DNA from: Defluviicoccus sp046348835
Lineage (GTDB): Bacteria; Pseudomonadota; Alphaproteobacteria; Rhodospirillales; Defluviicoccaceae
Assembly: GCA_046348835.1 (NCBI GenBank)
Contig: JAXMDM010000002.1
Coordinates: 1,164,271 to 1,228,270, forward strand
DNA: 64,000 nt
Reading direction: 5' to 3'
Shown here: positions 60,985 to 64,000 of the stretch, in pieces
How positions within the stretch are numbered: the stretch's first letter is position 1
How the letters are laid out: each line of letters starts with the position of its first letter
Made by a program: the position numbers and the translations under genes
Notes under the pieces: model-generated
What the model was told of the DNA's origin: nothing
The model's input: the letters and a program-made list of their open reading frames with translations, nothing else
Databases searched by the model: none

Positions 60985-61964
60985 TGGGAGCTGAGGCTTC
61001 GGTTACCGAGATCGGCTGGGAGAATGTCCCGCCCCGGTTCGCCCGGTTTCTGGCGGCGATCGAGCCTTCTTCCGCCGAGAGGCTGGCGGTCGAGGCGGCC
61101 GGCCGCGAGGTGGCGGCGCTGCTGGACCGGCGGTTCGGCGCGGCGCCGGGCAAGCGATTGCGGCCGCGGGCGGAGAGCGGGCGCCCGTCCGAAACGGTCC
61201 GGGTGATCGGCGGCTACGCCAAGGGCACGGCGATCAGCGGCCGTGCCACCATCGACCTTTTGCAGGTCACCACCGACCGCGGGGACGGATCGGCGGCAAA
61301 GCGGACCGATGCGATCATCGACCTGCTGGGCGAACGCTACGGGGCGGTCCGCGTCGCCCCGCCCGGCTGGCTGATGGTCGAGCCCGGCCATCGCAGCGCC
61401 GGCGACGGGCCTGTCCGGGTGCGGGTGTTGACCGCCCACGCATCGGCCTCGGGCGGCCTTCGCGCCGAAGTTCCGTCCACCCGGCGCCAGGGTCCGGTTT
61501 GGATGCACCTGGACCCGGCGGCGGAAGCGGCGCACCTCAATCTCATCGACCGTCTCGCCGACGGCAAGGCGCGTCACCTGATCCGCATCGTCAAGGCTTG
61601 GCGGCGGGCGATGGCGGTCCCGTTGAGTGGCTTCGCCATCGAACTCCTGGTCGCCGAGTTCCTGTCCATATGGCTGTATCGTCGGCGAAGCCTGCTCTTC
61701 TACGACTGGATGGTCCGCGACTTCTTCTTCTGGCTCACTTTGCAGGCGGGCCATGTGGTCACGGTGCCCGGGACCGGTGAGCCCCTTCCGCTGCAGGACG
61801 CCTGGCGGGAGGCGGCCGCTGCCGCCCACGCCGTCGCCGCCCGCGCCGCCGATCTCGAGCGCGATAACCAGTCGCTGGCGGCGCTCGCCCATTGGCGCCA
61901 GATCTTCGGTCTTGCCATCACCGATGCCCCTCATCGATCCGCCGAGGCCAGCCGGACCGGCTGA
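60981..61964 (+). CDS. Nucleotidyltransferase-fold protein with degenerate active site
   Basis: 327 residues; the ATG overlaps the HEPN stop codon (ATGA). The layout resembles OAS/CD-NTase-type enzymes: glycine loop IGGYAKGTAI at residues 76-85 and the helical C-half with LIRIVKAWRRAM and PLSGFAIELLVAEFL. The catalytic pattern G-S ... D-x-D is altered: G-G instead of G-S at 77-78, Thr90-Ile-Asp92 instead of D-x-D, and VRVRVLTA (about 145-152) where a third Asp would be. It is therefore probably a non-catalytic or altered NTase-like partner, perhaps a regulator or antitoxin of the HEPN protein. High-GC codon use, unlike its partner. Confidence 0.65.
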   Translation: MMGAEASVTEIGWENVPPRFARFLAAIEPSSAERLAVEAAGREVAALLDRRFGAAPGKRLRPRAESGRPSETVRVIGGYAKGTAISGRATIDLLQVTTDRGDGSAAKRTDAIIDLLGERYGAVRVAPPGWLMVEPGHRSAGDGPVRVRVLTAHASASGGLRAEVPSTRRQGPVWMHLDPAAEAAHLNLIDRLADGKARHLIRIVKAWRRAMAVPLSGFAIELLVAEFLSIWLYRRRSLLFYDWMVRDFFFWLTLQAGHVVTVPGTGEPLPLQDAWREAAAAAHAVAARAADLERDNQSLAALAHWRQIFGLAITDAPHRSAEASRTG

Positions 61965-61977
61965 TCGGGAGGAAACG

Positions 61978-62916
61978 TCAGCCGGGGAGCCGGCGCAGGG
62001 CGACGGTCGCTAGGCGCTCGCCGACGAGGGTTTCGTTGATATCGGCCACCGCGAGGGTGGCGGCATTGGCGCTGCCGCAGGCAATGGCCAGCCGTAGTGC
62101 CGCCTCTGGTCCCTCGTCCGCGGTCAGGGCGGCGAGGAGACCGGCGAGGAAGCAGTCGCCGCCTCCGGTCGGATTGAGCGCCAGGACCGGCGGGCTCATT
62201 GCCTGCCAGGCGCCGGTTTCATCGGCGAACACGGCGCCTGACGCGCCCATGGTGATCGCCACCCGGCCGGCGCCCCGGTCGCGCATCTTGCCGGCGGCGA
62301 TCAGCGCATCACCGACATCGGCGATGCGTCCGCCGACCGCCGCCGCCGCCTCGTCGGCATTGACCTTGATGCCGTAAACCCCGGCGTCGATCGCCTCGCT
62401 CAAGGCGGCACCGCTGCTATCCACCCAGACGGGAACGTCGGCCGGCCGCACCGCTTCCAGCAGAAGCCGGATCGCGGCGGGCGGCACGCCCGCCGGCAGG
62501 CTGCCGCTGATGCAGATGGCGGCGGCGGCGGTCGCCAAGTCGGCAACGTCATCGACGAAGCGATGCCAGTCGCCGCGACCGAGGACCGGTCCCGGCTCGT
62601 TGACGACGGTGCTGCCGCCCCGCCCGTCGGTGACGATGGTGCTGGTCCGGGTCTCGCCGCCGATGCGGGTCCAGCGCGCGGCAACGCCGGCCTAGGCCAC
62701 CAGGTTCGCAACAAGGTCGCCGGTGCCGCCGCCGAGAAGCCCGGCGACGAGGGCCGGGCGGCCGAGACGATGAAGCGCACGGGCGACATTCACCCCCTTG
62801 CCGCCGGCGCCCACCGCCACCTCCGCCGCCCGCCACACCCCGCCCGGACCGAAACCCGGCACCCTCAACACGCGATCGAGGGCGACGTTCGGGGTGACAC
62901 AAAGCACGCGGGTCAT
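61978..62916 (-). pseudogene. PfkB-family sugar(-phosphate) kinase with in-frame amber stop
   Basis: Resembles 1-phosphofructokinase/tagatose-6-phosphate kinase. The start is MTRVLCVTPNVALDRVLRVP, then VGAGGKGVNVARALHRLG, until TAG at about 62694-62696 (after LVANLVA). The same frame continues with AGVAARWTRIGGETRTSTIV, NEPGPVLGRGDWHRF, ICISGSLPAGVP, GIKVNADEA and the ATP/anion-hole motif NPTGGGDCFLAGLLAAL to 61978. One point change (for example GAG or CAG to TAG) explains it. Without read-through both halves are inactive. 312 residues if repaired. Convergent with the NTase-like gene. Confidence 0.85.
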
Positions 62917-63139
62917 GACCCCGGGAGAGTGACGGCGCCGGTGGCAAAGTCAATGCGAGACGTCCTCGGGAAAGAGGCACTGGCGCCGCGGCCGAGTCCG
63001 GGCGGACCGCTTGCCGTGGGCGCAAGTGATTGCGATAGTCCTGCTAATCGATCCATCCGGCTGATCTCGCTGCTGCCGCCGCGGTCGGTCATCCGCCGCC
63101 CAGTGCCGGTCTGTCCTCCGCTTGCGAAGGGATCTGACG

Positions 63140-63610
63140 ATGAGTTCCTCTCAGATCGAAGAACGGTTCCAACAGCTTGGCATCCGACTGCCGACGCCCG
63201 CACCGCCGGCAGGCGCATACGTTCCCTGGGTCCTCGTCGACCCGTTGCTCTTCGTCGCTGGGCAATTGCCCATGTGGAATGGGGAACTCCGCTACCACGG
63301 CCGCATCGACGGCGAAATCAGCGTCGACGACGGCTACGCCGCGGCGCGGCTGTGCGGCCTCAATCTCCTGGCTCAGGTGGGAGAAGCCTGCAGCGGCAGA
63401 TTCGAGCGGGTGCGACGCGTGGTCCGCCTCGGCGGCTTCGTCCTCGCCGCTCCTGGCTTCACCGGCCATGCGAAGATCATGAACGGCGCTTCAAATCTGA
63501 TGGTGGACGTTTTCGGTGCAGCGGGACGTCACGCCCGGTTCGCCGTAGGGGCCGCATCGTTGCCGCTGGGAGCGGCGGTCGAGGTGGAGGGTATCTTCGA
63601 ACTGGCCTGA
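63140..63610 (+). CDS. RidA/YjgF-family protein
   Basis: 156 residues from the ATG at 63140 (GAAGGGATC upstream; an ATG at 63122 is less likely). Resembles the YjgF-like subgroup with VLVDPLLFVAGQLPMWNGEL, SVDDGYAAARLCGLNLLAQV, RVVRLGGFVLAAPGFTGHAK and SLPLGAAVEVEGIFELA. RidA hydrolyses reactive enamine/imine intermediates from PLP enzymes, and a PLP aminotransferase gene lies convergently next to it. The 3' end overlaps that gene by 82 bp. Confidence 0.88.
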   Translation: MSSSQIEERFQQLGIRLPTPAPPAGAYVPWVLVDPLLFVAGQLPMWNGELRYHGRIDGEISVDDGYAAARLCGLNLLAQVGEACSGRFERVRRVVRLGGFVLAAPGFTGHAKIMNGASNLMVDVFGAAGRHARFAVGAASLPLGAAVEVEGIFELA

Positions 63611-64000
63611 GCGAGCCGCTCCAAGGTGCGGTCGATGTCGTCGCCGGTATTGTGCAGGTGGGGCGCCAGACGCAGGGCCCCGGCACGCTTGGCCAGGTGA
63701 ATCCCCGCCGACTGCAGCGCCTGGTAGCAGGCTTCGGTCTGCCCCCGGTCATGCGGAGCGAAAAAGATCAGCGTCGATCGCGCCTGGCCAGACGCCGGGC
63801 TCAGCAGCTCATAGTGCTGCCGATCGAGGCCGTGAACGAAGCGATCGACCAGGTCCGCATCGTGGGCGGCGATGGCGGCGGTGCCGATGCCGGCGAGATA
63901 ATCGAGGCTGGCCCCCCAGGTATGGAAATTGAAGAAGTTGGCGGTCCCGAATATGTCCCACCGGCGGCCGGTCCCATCGTCGCGCAGGCTCAGATCGATA
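63529..64000 (-). CDS. Class V aminotransferase-like protein, C-terminal part (cut by window edge)
   Basis: A leftward frame open from the window edge to TGA at 63529-63531, 156 codons with no start in view. Reads RRWDIFGTANFFNFHTWGAS, LDYLAGIGTAAIAAHDADLV, STLIFFAPHD and the family ending AKRAGALRLAPHLHNTGDDI. This matches the C-terminal domain of class V PLP enzymes (isopenicillin-N-epimerase/selenocysteine-lyase type). The catalytic Lys would be upstream, outside the window. It has a tail of about 25 residues beyond the domain that overlaps ridA. Confidence 0.8.
   Translation of the reverse strand, partial: IDLSLRDDGTGRRWDIFGTANFFNFHTWGASLDYLAGIGTAAIAAHDADLVDRFVHGLDRQHYELLSPASGQARSTLIFFAPHDRGQTEACYQALQSAGIHLAKRAGALRLAPHLHNTGDDIDRTLERLAQASSKIPSTSTAAPSGNDAAPTANRA

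Overview
The window reads as chromosome of a GC-rich alphaproteobacterium, most likely a Rhodospirillales-type organism. That placement is inferred from the gene set: an NDUFA12-type Complex I subunit beside two MCE proteins and DUF2155, a ThiS-ThiG fusion, a B12-dependent ribonucleotide reductase, a HWE histidine kinase, and PHA storage plus propionyl-CoA metabolism. No rRNA is present to confirm it.

Layout: 1-6100 holds the end of a PHA synthase, a thioesterase, a gamma-carbonic anhydrase-like protein, an isochorismatase-like hydrolase, a DEAD-box helicase and small proteins. 6112-12266 has putA, a DUF883 membrane-anchored protein and an ergothioneine pair (egtB-egtD). 12761-19104 has an orphan sensor kinase and a complete polyamine ABC transporter operon (potF-G-H-I order). 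19281-25563 has mscL, a NUDIX hydrolase, a tightly packed sulfur amino-acid operon (cysK-sseA-metC), a DJ-1/PfpI-like protein and a secreted protein.

26217-39196 is a genomic island of about 13 kb inserted at the 3' half of tRNA-Pro(TGG). It is bounded by a perfect 69-bp direct repeat. It carries a tyrosine integrase, an AlpA-like regulator, a primase/helicase followed by an iteron-like GGGACA cluster, a terminase-small-subunit-like gene and cargo: a sulfatase, a sialidase-like protein, a 2-oxoglutarate dioxygenase, a HEPN/zinc-ribbon protein and an FRG-domain protein. Five of its genes carry frameshifts or an in-frame stop, whereas nearly all genes outside are intact, so the island looks decayed or is locally misassembled.

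39455-55542 returns to core genome: a methyltransferase, a membrane glycosyltransferase-like protein, DUF192, propionyl-CoA carboxylase (pccB-pccA), a transglutaminase/alpha-E/circularly permuted ATP-grasp operon, thiSG, aroQ-accB-accC-aat, and the convergent NDUFA12-MCE-MCE-DUF2155 run. 56017-64000 has nrdJ with a strong terminator, then a translationally coupled pair in which a HEPN-motif protein overlaps a nucleotidyltransferase-fold protein with degenerate catalytic residues. A PfkB-family sugar kinase with an in-frame amber stop, a RidA-like protein and the C-terminus of a class V aminotransferase complete the window.

The best candidate for an undescribed system is the HEPN/degenerate-NTase pair at 59926-61964. 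The broken HEPN/zinc-ribbon and FRG genes in the island, and the iteron cluster behind its primase, come next.
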